Part shown: positions 25,403 through 37,515 of the stretch, piece by piece
Position numbering within the stretch: the stretch's first letter is position 1
Layout of the letters: each line of letters opens with the position of its first letter
Assembly: GCF_004664715.2 (NCBI RefSeq)
Contig: NC_051075.1
Span: forward strand, 29,656,504-29,720,503
Direction: 5' to 3'
DNA: 64,000 nt
From: Peromyscus leucopus
Taxonomy: Eukaryota > Chordata > Mammalia > Rodentia > Cricetidae
Notes under the pieces: model-generated
What the model was told of the DNA's origin: nothing
The model's database searches: none
Seen by the model: only the letters and a program-made list of their open reading frames with translations
Translations under genes and position numbers: made by a program

Positions 25403-26640
25403 AAGATAAAGTTAAGAAGCAAATTACTAAGAAAATCATCTGACTCTTCTATGATTTATAGTAACTTCCATTACTAAGATAAAGGACCTAAAGTATTTAG
25501 AAAAGAGGATTTGAGACAATCTACTTAGGTAAAATAAATGCATTGTTTTGGGATACTAGTGAGATGCCAGGCAGAACAGGAAAGTTAAGTCACACAATGA
25601 GCCAGAAATAAAAAAAGGGAGAAATCTAGTTCCCAAATTATCCTTCAAGGGTGTGTATACATTGACTCAAGAGCTTCCCCCATCTGTACCTGCTAATCAT
25701 CCTACTATATCCCAACAGTCTTGCCTTGGATCCTTAGCCTTTAATGAATAGATGCTAGGGAGACAATTCTTGAAATCATAGCATTATTTTCTTGTTCCTC
25801 AAAGGTTTACCTCCATCTCATATTTCATAATGCATTTGGTTCATCCTCAAGACTCTCCAAAATCTTATCTCTCTCAGCACTCAGAACTCAAAAGTTCAAA
25901 CACAAAGTTTTCTCTGAGTATCAAAGCAAACCCATCTGTGAACTGTTAAAACCATCAAATGGATTTCTGAAGTACAAGGTGGAATGAAGTATAGGTTCAA
26001 AATTCCTATCTCAAAAGAAAAGCAGTAACCCAGAAAGGAAAGGTAAACCCAAAGTGAAATCAGAACCCAACAAGGCAAGCGATAAAAAAATAAAGCTATG
26101 TGTAACCAGAAGTGCATTATGATAGAAAATGGGCATCCAAATTATACACTGTTTCTGTAATGTTCTACTATAATTTACATGGTTCATCTCTTCATCTTGA
26201 TCTATTGCCTGAAACTTTCCCTGATGAGTATTGCATGTTCCTGGCACCCATCCTTGGGTCTCCACTGAAGCTTTACTTGAATCTAACAGCCCTTCACATC
26301 ATGCTGTCGGGAGCTATCTATAGAGATTACAATCACATAACATATTAATTGGCCACCTTAGCTTTCCTATGAAATCCTGGCGGAAGGCACTGTGATCTCA
26401 TAACTCACTCATTCTGGATGCATGCTTATAAAACAACACCATATGCATGACAATAAGATCTTCCTCCAGTGTGAGCTATACATTAGCCATCTTGCATCAT
26501 ATGTGCTGGTTAGTCTTTCATCGCAATTACAAATTACATAGCAAAATAGAAAGGGTTTCTTTTGGCTTACAATTTTGGAGTTCTAGCCTGACACAGCTGT
26601 TTTGTTTCTCAGTTGTGTTTGTTTCTCATTAGTCACTAAC
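25403..26640. other. Unresolved, possibly old LTR-derived sequence
   Basis: The text around 25860-26050 (many cagaactcaaaag and ccaaagtgaaatcagaaccc-like phrases) and 26490-26600 (agggtttcttttggcttac) is reminiscent of old mammalian LTR elements, but I cannot name or bound them. The overlapping 60-84 codon frames here are not conserved genes. Confidence 0.3.
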
Positions 26641-26903
26641 TCAGATGTTGTTGAGGTATTTCTGAACACTATAGAACTTTGATCAGTTCCGAGGCCAGCA
26701 AAGCTGCTCTGAGGCATTGGCTTTGGATTTTTGATCCTCGGATTCAAAAAAATTCATGAACCAGAGAAGGTACATTTTAGGAAGTTTGTTACAGATATTC
26801 ATACGTAGAAGTTTAAGAGACAGGTAATTCATGTAGAATAAAAAAGTTCTCTGCAGGGTGCTATATTTATTGAACTTCTAGTCTGGGAATTTTTGAAAGT
26901 AGT

Positions 26904-27292
26904 TGTAGCTGAAAGTTTTCCTGTGTCCTTCCTGGCCTGTGGACAGGACAAATCTCTTTTACCCACAGGTCCTGTAGCTGCTCAGACCCAAATAAATACA
27001 CACAGGCTAATAGTCTTTTTAAACTATGGCCATGGCAGGCTTTTTGTTATCTAGTTCTTATATCTTAAATTAACCCATTTCTATAAATGTATTCTTTACC
27101 ACATGGGTTGTGGCTTACAGGTACTTTTACATCTTGCTACTCATGGTGGTGGCTGGCAGCGTCTCCTCTGCTCTGTCTGTCTTTCTCCTTCCTGTCTATC
27201 TGTTTGGATTTTCTGCCTGCCTTGCCATAGGCCAAATGGCTTTGTTTATTAACCAATCAGAGCAACGTATTTTCACAGCATACAGAAAGACA
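26904..27292 (-). mobile_element. LTR-A-type 3' LTR, antisense
   Basis: On plus it runs from tgtagctgaaagttttcc to catacagaaagaca, giving the TG...CA ends of an LTR on either strand. It contains aaattaacccatttctataa and ccaatcagagcaacgtat, shared with 39503-39870 and 60304-60651. A purine-rich tract on minus (agaaaaggggaagtgatggg) lies just outside its 5' edge, as expected for a polypurine tract before a 3' LTR. Confidence 0.7.
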
Positions 27293-28900
27293 TTCCTCCC
27301 ATCACTTCCCCTTTTCTTTCTAAACAAAAGGAGGCTTTTAACTTTAATCTTGTAAAATTATATATATCAATCAAGAATTATAGTTATAATATCAAGTCTA
27401 TTTGTATTTGGCAAAATTAAAGAAGATATCCTATCTATCCTATATTTGTGAGTCTAAGGTTTCATATCTACCTTGTCTCTTATCATAACCAAGGAAAACC
27501 ATAATTATAACTATCTAGTTTTCAACTACACTAAAGACCTCAGAAGGATATAATATTACTTAAGTAAACAGGAACTGCATTGTAAGCAACATTCAAAAAT
27601 CTAGAATGAAGGAGACAGATGCCTGCCTGGATAGTCACCCAAAGTTCTTCTGCAATATTGGGGCATCCATCTTCTGCCCATAGACCTAGTCTATCAGTCA
27701 TTTTTTTTCTCTGTGTCCTGTAGAATGTCTGGCAGTTTCTTCTATGAAACAGGAACCTAAAGGACCATCTTGCCTTGCAGAGTTTAGTGGTCATCTTCCT
27801 CTAGGTCCTGCATGTCCACTTTATATGACATTTTATCAAGCTGTCCAGGCAAGAACAGTTTCTTGCCCGAATGGCTATTTTTTCAAAGAAGAAGATAAAC
27901 TCCATATAGAGTGTCTTTGATGCCCATCTTTCTCTTTGAAGTAAATGGGTGCTGCCAGGAACAGACATATCTCAATGTCCAGAAAAGTCGAAGTTTTTAA
28001 AACATTTTAAATGAACATATTCTGTAGGTCTTTGAAGTGTTTGAAGATTACCTACCTAATTGAGTTATATCTATGCATACCTAGAAAACTGGATATGACT
28101 ATAATTTTGACTATCATAGAAGGCTAATTATTAATCTATATTTCTTAATTATCCATTACAATTTAAATGAGCTACACAAACATAGTACCTTAAACAAGAG
28201 TAGAAATATACATGTAGTATAAAAAAATTAACTTTAAATATGTATCAATAAACTAAAATCTATACCAATGTAAAATATTTTAAACCAGTTGCTCTTTAAA
28301 AGTAGGTTCAATAATCCATCCTTTTATCCTATCATATCTATAACCTATATTTCCATATCATATCCCCCTTTCTTCTTTAGAAAGATATTGACTATGACCA
28401 ATAACAATTTGTAAGCCATCTCTAACAAAGACAAATATCCATAATCCATTTTTTTGGGAATGTTGGCATAGTTTGCTAGGCTACATTTGCTGATAAAGGG
28501 CACTGTACTCTTATGGGGATCCTGAGAAAATAAAGAATTATGGTCAAGTCCTGGCTGGAATAGTCTGTGGTGCTATATACTCCGAGCCAGTTGCCTTAAA
28601 GTTGATTTTGGATGTTGGATCAATTGGGTCATGGTAACATCAGAGACCTTTCATGGTATCTTGGCTGGATAAACCATATTAGCCTGAAAGCAATCCACAG
28701 GTTCTCATCTTCTGTGGAAACAAAAGCAGAACCTCTTTAACAAAGCAACGTATCCCTAGACATAAATTTTTGAAATCAAGATAACTTTAAAATATACATA
28801 TTGATTTAACTCAGCAGCTCTTACAACTAAAAAAGTCTCTGCAGTTAAAAATCCCAAAGACAATATAATCTAGACTCTCTGTGGGATTTACATCTTTACG
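27293..28900 (-). mobile_element. Non-coding internal sequence of the LTR-A ERV
   Basis: Follows the polypurine-like tract next to the LTR. It has no gag or pol similarity and no long frame. Phrases such as ttgaagtaaatgggtgctgcc and cagacatatctcaatgtcc recur in rodent non-autonomous ERVs as I recall them. The right boundary is a guess and no second LTR is seen. Confidence 0.45.
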
Positions 28901-29049
28901 TGGCTTATTTTTTTATATTACTTTTATTTTCTCTTTAAAGACTTTATTTTTTAAAACTTTCTATTTCTTTATATAACTGTCTATATTTCTTTTCTTTTCT
29001 CTTCCAAGCTTACATACATTTTTACACATATTGTAAACAGTTTAGAGAT

Positions 29050-29170
29050 TTATTTCATATATTTTTATTTTTTAATTAAGACATTTTCTACTCACTCTAC
29101 ATACTACCCAAAGATCCCACCTCCTCCTTCCTCCCACACCCCAGCCTTCCCTCCGAAGCCACTCCCAATC
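29050..29170 (-). mobile_element. Short L1 3'-end fragment
   Basis: T-rich start, then ctactcactctacatactacc and a C-rich block ending cactcccaatccccac: the reverse complement of an L1 3' end, about 120 bp. Confidence 0.55.
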
Positions 29171-29239
29171 CCCACATCTGCCAGGAAGCAAAAATGGAAA
29201 ATACCAGGGTCCCACAATCCCCTTCAAAGGTAAAAGACC

Positions 29240-30927
29240 CTTTGACCTAACTACAACTAACTAGGTAGTATTTCCAAATTTCCACTTCTCTGGACAACCC
29301 TATGCTGGAAATTAGTCAATAGAAAATGGACTTTTGTAGGGAACACATCACTATATGGCAGCTCATATTGCCTTCCTTGTTAGCTGGAATCAGTCTCACT
29401 GTCTTCATGTCCTCTCCCCTCTCCTTGTTATAATGTCATCCCTTGACCCTGTGTTTACAGTACAGTGTTAAAAAATTGTTCTCTGACTTCAGAAAATGCC
29501 TTCTCTACACCAGAGACCATTTTCCAAATTATTGTTTAACTCTCTGAAAACAATTCAAAACTCTTGTTTCTCCTGCATTGCAATGTTACCACTTCAGAAG
29601 AAAATAAAACCAAATATGAGCCAATAAAATATTTTGGGTTGACAACAGTTAACACTTCTCTCTAACAAAAATTTGGGTTGAAAAACTGTCTGTTTATTGC
29701 TACCACACTTAGTAATAGTGACAAAGTTATTAAAATTTGTGTATAATGAGAACTTGTTTTACTTATCCAAACCCAAATAGTGTTATTCAAGGAACTATGC
29801 CACTTCCTAAATAACAATATTGTAATCCACAATGTTTACTACTCTAAGGAAACATTATCCTGATGCATAGCACTCTGGTGTATCTACTGTCTGTAATTAA
29901 ACTGTGAAAATTGGCACCTGTGTACAGATGCTATCATACTGTATAAAACAATACAATTAGAGAACTCTTCTTGCCAGGGACTTTTCAGAGCAGGCTAAGA
30001 AAATTAACATATGAATTACATTCTGGAGAATATACCATTCAGTTTACATGGAAAAGGTTTTAAATATGATTACTGTAAAAATGGCATACATAAACTGATT
30101 TTAAAGCCAAATTTCACTTTAAATATAGCAATGCGAAGCTGGGCTTTGGTTGACACTACATATGGTGTTTGGAACTGTGCTTAAAATGCTCCTATGAGGT
30201 TCTTCAGTGAGGAAACAATTTGTTAAAAAATAAAAAATGGAAAGCATGTCAGAGGTACTTTTTTTACATCAATAAATTTAAAGAGGCAGCTACATCTGTT
30301 TTACATGGAAATTTATCGTGGTTGTTTCTTTTTCAGAAGCTGTTCAAAACAAGGATTATTTAATAAAAATATTGTAATTGTAATTTTTAGTTGAATTTTT
30401 TGCATACAAATTGGGTGTTGTAGTAAAGCTGATTTAAAAAATCAAATCCCATTATATGGGCAGCTTATTAGAATTTTATACTTTAGTCGTAGTGTTTTAG
30501 TCTTAGGCCTTTCACAAGTACAAATTAACCAACCTTGACTGGTCTGTTGTACTTTACAAAAGTCAGAAATTGGTTTGCTTTATGAATAATTGGATTTCAA
30601 CATGCTAACCAATACTTAATTTGATAGATATTCTTTAACAGTGGGAATCATAATGGTTTTTCTGTAAGTGAATTCAGGAAAATAAAGAGAGTCTTATGAA
30701 AGCCATATATCTTTTCACTCCAGGCTAGTTCATAGTGCATTTTCTCTTCTAGTGAACTTAGTATCTGTATATGTAATCTCTTCAAGCACCTCTGACTACG
30801 AATGTTCAAAACTGATATGCCATTCTACTTATTTTTCTTTATATATCATTGCTAGTGTAGTCCTGTTGTAAATATACTCTGAGCAAAAATAAGTTCAGTC
30901 TCTGAGGTAGACTATTGATATTGTGAT
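29240..30927. other. No feature recognised
   Basis: AT-rich, low in repeats I can name and without coding potential. This is one of the longer stretches of apparently unique DNA in the window. Confidence 0.5.
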
Positions 30928-31537
30928 TGTTGTGCCCAGATCGTGACCCCCAGAGAGACCACCAAAGACGAGCATGCCGGAATGCAAAAGCAAGGTTTAA
31001 TTCTGGATATCCAAAAGCAATACAAGCCTAGGCAGGGACTTCGTCCAATACATCCAACGCAGTGGAGGCTGGAGGAAGCGCCCACCTGTCTGCAAGCTCA
31101 GTTTTTAAAGGGAAAAGTCACAAGGTTACATCATTTAGGGGTGCTAGTACGGGGTACAATTCTGATTGGCTCGTGTCTAGGAATTCCAGAAATCACAATT
31201 CAGTTTTCCTTCTAAGGAAGTAGTTGCCCACCACCATTTTTCATTGGCTGCCCCCAGATGGGGGCATCTGGTGATAAGTCACTATGGAAACTAGGGTTGG
31301 GACATTCTATGGTCAAGCAGTTGCCTAGGGGGGCAGGGAGAGGACATTCCATAGTCCGGCAGCCATTACCTCCTGACTACCTTGTGACTCTGTACTTTTA
31401 CACTTCCTGGTTTCTGGAATCTGAACTGACTGGTCTCAGTAACTTCTGGCTGTTCTCAAAAGGAGAAATCTTAGGCCTTAATTTTAGGGTGAAAGCATTT
31501 TGGTCTTATTTCTAAGATGGCTCATTTTGGTCTCACA
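30928..31537 (-). mobile_element. Solo ERV LTR (LTR-C) with 5-bp target duplication
   Basis: On minus it begins tgtgagaccaaaatgagcc and ends ggtcacgatctgggcacaaca, i.e. TG...CA. It is flanked by gtgat at 30923-30927 and 31538-31542. A poly(A)-signal-like attaaa lies about 70 bp before its 3' end (plus: gcaaggtttaattctgg). About 610 bp, no internal region, so a solo LTR. A second copy is at 56752-57296. The ERV class is not settled. Confidence 0.85.
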
Positions 31538-31542
31538 GTGAT

Positions 31543-32925
31543 CAAATGACTCTGTCCTTATTTTATGTTCTGTCATCAGTACCATCAAAAGGCACACAAA
31601 CTTTTAATGATCAATTGGAAATAAAATGTCAGCACATCGTGAATATATTCCTTACATATTCTAGTTTCCTTTGCTTGCAGGTTGAACAACTAAACATTTA
31701 ATGTATCCTAAATTAATGTAAAAGACTTCAAACATCTACAGCTACTCATACAATACTAATCATTTCCAACATCAAGACTGTATTTTGATGTAAAATTCTT
31801 TCATATTTCTTAGAGGTCTTCTTTTACACAATTTTTTTTTTACCTTATCGCTGAAGTTATTTTATTTTTCTTGAAAATCAATATTTAAGATTAACAATAA
31901 ATTTCAATATTAAGTTGTAAGCTTCATGCCAACTCTTTGTTTATTTTAATTCAAAGCTTTCCAGAAAGTTCATAACCAACTTTCTTTTGTTTCTTACTGC
32001 CTGTTTGATCATGACTGAGCGATCATGGCATGGGACCTTCTTTGTGTTTTCACTGTCCCCTGTGACTCTTCACATTGTAAGGAGAACCACAAGCATTATG
32101 TCCATCCTTACCTTCTATCCGCCTTCTAGAAAGGTGACTTAAAAGGTGGAATTTTGTTATGTGATTTTAGACTTTTCTTGCCACTGAAATAATGATTGCA
32201 TTTTCTTTTGCTAAGCTGTCCCATTTTGGAATAATTATATATGTTAATAAATCTCTTACTTGATGGAAGTACCTGTAATGGTAATGCATATATACAATTA
32301 GCCTTATGAAGAAAACTTACATTCATTTGGAATAAAATGTGTGGATTATTTATTCATAAGACAATATCATAGTGTTCTTCCATTGCTGTTTCTCAGTATA
32401 GGAATAGAGATAGTTTCAAGTGAATGTTGTCTTACTATAATACATTTAATTTTTTAAACAAATTGTTCACAGTATATAAGAAAGTAAGAGTTTTAGAGTC
32501 ATTAAAAAAGTGGTTCTATTGCAGAGTTAGTGTCCTGCATTATATTCTGTATGAAGTAGACAGACTATTTTTCTAAAAATTGTGTGAGATCAGTTTGTAG
32601 ACAGTTAACCTTTTCAACCCCAAAATAACTCTCTTGGTCTAAGAAAATGGCAATAAAGATAAAAATATACAAGTGCAGTCAGGACATGTTTTATTTTACA
32701 ATGTTAGAAATGACTAATTTTTATGGTGAGACATAGGAAAGGTTCATAGTACAATGCTGTCTCATAAAGTGAACACTTTAATGTCTGAGATAGCAATAGA
32801 AGAGTTGTGAATTACCACTTTGTTGGGCTGACTGAGGCTTCGATTTGAATAAGTGATATTCATAATACCTACTAACAACCCTACTAGCATACAGGTGCCA
32901 AAAAAGCACAGAAATGTTTCTGGAT
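31543..32925. other. No feature recognised
   Basis: AT-rich DNA without a named repeat or supported gene. Confidence 0.45.
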
Positions 32926-32981
32926 CTCTGAGGCTGGAAGCATGGCTCAGTTGTCAGAGATACATACAGTAGGAACTTTTT

Positions 32982-33478
32982 TTTTTTTTTCCGTACGATT
33001 GGATGTCGAATGCAGTTTATTGAAAGAGGGAAGAAACCTTAAATACATACAGGCTTACAGCACAAATGGAGGAACCCCCGGAGGGCAGAAGTTCGCTGTC
33101 AATGGTCTACATTCCAGACCCAATGTTCTATATTCTTGCATCTAAGTAGTTAACGCCCAAAATGCAGGATACACAACAAGGAACTTCCCTTAAGCATTCA
33201 GAAGGGTGGATACCGGCAGGGAATCTGAATAGGGAGGACACAAGGAACTTCCCTTAAGCATTCAGAAGGGTGGATACCGGCAGGGAATCTGAATAGGGAG
33301 GACATCTGATCAAGGTCAAGCAAGCAAGGCTGCAGCCACTCCCAGTCGGGGGCCAGGGCCCATGGCGCCCACAGGTCCCCCCTTTTTATTAAATGAGCTT
33401 CTGACTTAGGTTGCGTGGGACCAGCAGACCACCTTACCCGTCATAGAGACACCTGTCCAGGCCACACAAGTGCTCTGT
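32982..33478 (-). mobile_element. Poly(A)-tailed retroposed 3' end of a betaretrovirus-like ERV transcript
   Basis: A 497-bp insert flanked by a perfect 15-bp target duplication, cagtaggaacttttt, at 32967-32981 and 33479-33493, with the poly-A (poly-T on plus) directly at its left end. On minus it reads: about 90 bp of non-coding ERV sequence, a polypurine tract aaaaagggggg (33377-33387), a U3-like start TGTGGGCGCC at 33373, a 64-bp tandem duplication, a TATTTAA box near 33045, an AATAAA signal at about 33017-33022, and an end at cgtacgg followed by A's. U5 is absent. This is the layout of an ERV mRNA 3' end copied by L1 machinery. No viral protein is encoded. Confidence 0.8.
33177..33304 (-). 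repeat. Perfect 64-bp tandem duplication inside the U3-like region
   Basis: Two identical 64-bp units, 33177-33240 and 33241-33304, each starting caaggaacttcccttaagc and ending gggaggaca. In retroviral U3 regions such direct repeats are often enhancer duplications. Confidence 0.95.
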
Positions 33479-33655
33479 CAGTAGGAACTTTTTAAAAGCA
33501 AGTCCCATTCCTAGGATCCTAGAACCCATATAGACAGCTTACAATTGTCCCAAACTCCAGTTGCTAGACATTTGACACCCTCCTTGGGCCCCTGGGGGCA
33601 CCTCCACTCATGTGCAAATATCCATACATAAATATGCACACATAATTAAAAATAA

Positions 33656-34437
33656 GTCACTTAAAAATAACTGGAAGTTGTTGTGGAAATGGGCACAAGA
33701 AATAAATGTGGGGGGAATTTTTTAAAACTTGAAGAAATCATGAGATATTTAGGTAAAATTTAAATTAGCAATGTAGAAACCCAGAGAAGTATTAGATACA
33801 AGAGCAGGCAGAGTGTAATTATAGGACTGCATGTCTGGAGATTATGGTGTAGTAGTGACTATGAGGACAAGGAGAAAATGATTATTATTTGTGTTGTTAT
33901 TTTATATTACTATTTTAGAATGATCTTCAACTTTCATGGTGATCACATGGTGTAGTTTGTTGTATTATCTTAATTTTACAATAGTAGATTAAAGAAAAAA
34001 AGTACTAATTGGCTTGTGTACGATTACAGCTATACTGTTCTTTTTATACTTATCTGTTTATTCGCTTATGAGAGGGTTGGTATGGTATATGAGTGTGTCC
34101 AAGTGCAATGTGGAAATCACGGGACAAGAAGTATTCATAGTCTGGTTCTTGTCTTCTGCCATGTGGCTTCTGGAGATCAAACTCAATATGTCAAGCTTGG
34201 TGGCAATTGCTCTTATCCACAGAACTGTCTTTCTGGCCGAATTTTGAGTTTATTTTATCTTCGTATTTAAAAAAAGCAACACTAGCACGAATTTGGGTGC
34301 CACTGTAAATGACCTCTTATGTAGAGGAAATCTTTTTAAAAGGACTGATAATTAAAGCTATAGACATGGCCTAAATGAACACCTTTACATGCAAATACTT
34401 ACTGCAATGAGTTAATGGCCCGATTCAAGGTTTCTGG
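33656..34437. other. No gene; possible old B3-like SINE near 34080-34240
   Basis: The text gtcttctgccatgtggcttc, then tggagatcaaactcaatatg and gctcttatccacag, is reminiscent of the reverse complement of a B3. The overlapping 77- and 84-codon frames there fall in it and are not genes. Confidence 0.4.
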
Positions 34438-35275
34438 TTTCTGAAGCACCATAAATACTGGACCATCACTGAGAAAGGGAAAGAGAGCCTGTGGGAGTGG
34501 GAGATCCCAGCTGGATCAAGAACAGAGAGGGAGAACAAGGAATAGGAGACCATGGTAAATAAAGACCACATGAGAAAAGGAAGAAACAAAGTGTTAGAGA
34601 GGCCCACAAAAATCCACAAACATACCCCCACAATAGACTGCTGGCAATGGTCGAAAGACAGTCGGAACTGACCTACTCTGGTGATGGGATGGCCATACAC
34701 CCTAATAGTTGTGCCATCCAAGGACTGAGGAATCTGGATGCAGAGATCCACGGCTAGGTCCCGGGTGGAGCACTGGGAGTCTAATTAGCCAGAAAGAGGA
34801 GGGTTTATATGAGCGAGAATTGTTGAAACCAAGGTTGGATAAAGCACAAGGACAAATAGCCAAATGAATGGAAACACATGAACTATGAACCAATGGCTGA
34901 GGGGCCCCCAACTGGATCAGGCCCTCTGAATAGGTGAGACAGTTGATTGGCTTGATCTGTTTGGGAGGCATCTAGGCAGTGGTACCGGGTCGTGTGCTCA
35001 TTGCATGAATTGGCTGTTTGAAACCTGGGACTTATGCAGGGATGCTTGGCTCAGTCTGGGAGGAGGGGACTGGACCTGCCTGGACTGAGTCTACTAGGTT
35101 GATCTCAGTCCTCGGGGAGGCTTTACCCTGGAGGAGGTGGGAATGGGGGGGTGGGCTGGGGGAAGAGGAGGGGGGCAGGAAGGGGGAGAACAAGGAATCC
35201 ATGGCTGATATGTAGAACTGAATGGTATTGTAAAGTAAAATAAAAGGAAAAAGAGAGAGAGAGACAGAGAGAGAG
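34438..35275 (+). mobile_element. 5'-truncated young L1, 3' region
   Basis: Begins within the L1 3' region (ggaccatcactgagaaagg) and includes gaactgacctactctggtg, actggatcaggccctctg, a G-rich run at about 35150 and the aagtaaaataaaaggaaa end, then an imperfect (GA)n at 35252-35278. It matches 14889-15430 over its last half. Non-coding; the 108- and 89-codon minus frames here are chance frames in it. Confidence 0.85.
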
Positions 35276-35278
35276 AGT

Positions 35279-37170
35279 CAACTTGGACATCTTGCTATTG
35301 CGCAGAGTCAGGATGATCTGGCAGCTAAGTGGGGCATCCTGAGGGAGGATCCTGTGAGCTCAGGTTGCCACACATTTTCCTGTCCTTTGTGCAGGCTGCC
35401 TAGATGCTTACCAGGTGTGAACTTTGTGTTTACATGGGCAGTACCTTGAGGCCCAGAATTAGTCTCCTCCCAGCAGGGCAACCAGCCTGGGCTGCAGTCC
35501 CAGCAAATCAATGCTATGGGTTTCCACCTGAAGTCTTGTTGCTGGTAGAGGCCATGTTGATGTCTATGGGTGCCAGAATGGTATCTGTGGACTGTATGCC
35601 ATCAGAAACCATATGGAAGTCCATGATGTGTGTTGCTGCTGACTGTAAAGGCAAAGGAAGCTTCTTTTTTAGTGGTAGTGATAGCTGCAGATTCATAGTT
35701 GAGAATAAGAGACATAGAAGGCTTCTGTGACAACCTCTGCCTCCAATCCCCATTCCCTAACCCCCTTTCCCTACAAACAAAACAGTCTAGACAGGAGGTC
35801 ATTGAGGAGAACTCTTAAAAATTGTGATAGGGGCCAGGCGGTGGTGTCGTGCGCCTTTAATCCCAGCACTCGGGAGGCAGAGCCAGGTGGATCTCTGTGA
35901 ATTTGAGGCCAGCCTGGGCTACCAAGTGAGTCCCAGCAAAGGCGCAAAGCTACACAGAGAAACCCTGTCTCGAAAAACCAAAATAAATAAATAAATAAAT
36001 ATAAAAAATAAAAAAAAATTGTGACAGGGTATGGCGGCATGGACTGAAGAGAGATGTCTTCCCCCATCCCACCCATCAACACCTGAGGCACTTGGGAGAT
36101 TTCGTCCTGTGTTCATGAGAATGGAAGAGCTGTCTCTGACCACCACCACCTACAACACTCAGAAGAGCAAGGCCTGCACCTCACCTTGGAAACACAATAG
36201 AGCCAGCCTTGTTGGCAGAGGTGTGAGTGAACCAGACCTGAGGCTCTAAGTGTGGGAGAGCTGTCCCCACTACTTGTCTGTATGTCCCCGCTTAACTCTC
36301 ACCCCTTACCACCTGCCACAGGAGAGCTGACCCTCCTACTTACCAACTGCAGGACTATGGAAATGGGCCCTGATATTCACCTAGGCAGGAAGGCAGAGTT
36401 GCCTGGTAGTAGAGGTGAGGGCGACCCAGCCCCGATGTTCTGAAGAAAGGATCGCTGTCGCTACTGCTTATCAAACAAGGGGTAGCACAGAGAGAGGAGA
36501 GATGCGCTCTCCCTGTACCTCACTCAATCAATCACCACCTGAGACAGGTGGAGGAGCTGGGGTCATAAGAGTAGGAGGGCTGAGCCTACCCCTCACCAGC
36601 TACAGAACTCAGAAGAGTGACCCCTGTATCTCACTTGAGCAACACAAAAGAGTTGGCCCTAATGGTATAGGTTGGAGAGCTGATCCTGATGGTATGAAAG
36701 GAGGAGAACTGGCCCCACCTCTTGCTCATTGCTGCAAGAGATAAATTAGCCAGGGAAATGCTGGAGAGCTCCCCTTGGTGGTGAGGACAGGGGAGAACTG
36801 GCTGAGAGACCAACCTTACAGCTGCCCAGGCCCAGAACCAGGGCTATGACTTGGTTGGCTGCAGGATCTCCACAACACAGGGCAACAATAACATATCCAA
36901 GAAGAGCCCTAGTGAGGGACTACTATCCATATCAGTAGAAACCAGAGGCCTCAAACCAGAACAATGACTTAGAACATCACAAGTAAAGATAGATGGACAA
37001 AGGGAATAACTGTGTGACTTGCTGTGTCACACTGAAACTTCTATAAGATTTTTAATTTTCCCTCTTTCCCCCTTTGTCTTTTTAATTTTATTTTTTGGGG
37101 GGTTAGTAGAGGTAGAGGATGGATATGAAACGATGGGGAAATGTATGGGATCAAGATACATATGGAAAAG
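35279..37170 (+). mobile_element. Older L1-type 3' region with degenerate internal units, split by a B1
   Basis: The stretch is unusually GC-rich for the window. Between 36030 and 36800 it repeats a loose unit: gagagctg or similar, then ccccac-type text, an accacctgcca-like block and a tcacctgggcag-like block. It ends near 37090-37170 with a T-rich run, a G-rich run and gggatcaagatacatatgg, as rodent L1 3' ends do. Assignment to an older L1 family is tentative. The 103-109 codon frames here have no domain. Confidence 0.5.
35831..36016 (+). mobile_element. SINE B1 nested in older repeat, with target duplications
   Basis: Full-length cricetid B1 from gggccaggcggtggtg to aaaaaccaaaataaataaat. 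Flanks: aaaattgtgatagg to its left (ending about 35831) and aaaattgtgacagg at about 36014-36027 to its right, one mismatch. Confidence 0.95.
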
Positions 37171-37374
37171 ACACATAGCATTAAAAAAAGAAAGGAAAAA
37201 TGTGACAGGGATACTGAAGTGTATCTCTTCACTAAGTGTAGCTCTTCATAGTTGATGGCTTCTAGAGAGTTGTAGCTGGGGGAAGGACTCAGTTTTCTTT
37301 AAGGGACTGGCCACTGGGAATTTAACGATGCTCCAGTGAGTACATGAACAACATAGATTGGACTTGGTATTTCT

Positions 37375-37515
37375 TTCTTTCTTTCTTTTCTTTGAAAGAA
37401 GTCACAAATGGGGGGTGGGGGGTAGACAGTGGACCTGGGAAGATGGGGAAGTGGATGTGATCAGGATGCATTGTATGAAACTCGCAAATAATCAATAAAA
37501 GTAATACATTGGGGA
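37375..37515 (+). mobile_element. L1 3'-end fragment
   Basis: A (TTTC)n run, a G-rich run (ggggggtggggggtag), then gtggatgtgatcaggatgc, ending aatcaataaaagtaat, is the 3' terminus of a rodent L1. Confidence 0.65.

Larger units (their letters stand above)
32926..33655 (+). mobile_element. B3/B4-type SINE split in two by a later insertion
   Basis: The left part 32926-32981 (gaggctggaagcatggctcag head) and right part 33479-33655 (caaactccagttgctagac, cccttgggcccc-like block, aattaaaaataagtc end) read as one diverged tRNA-type SINE once the insert 32982-33478 is removed. The insert's duplicated target (cagtaggaacttttt) lies within this SINE. Confidence 0.7.

Noticed and set aside
35404..35730. 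108-codon plus frame in GC-richer DNA that looked exon-like
   Set aside because: It lies in a repeated L1-type 3' region with overlapping frames on both strands; the composition explains the open frames.
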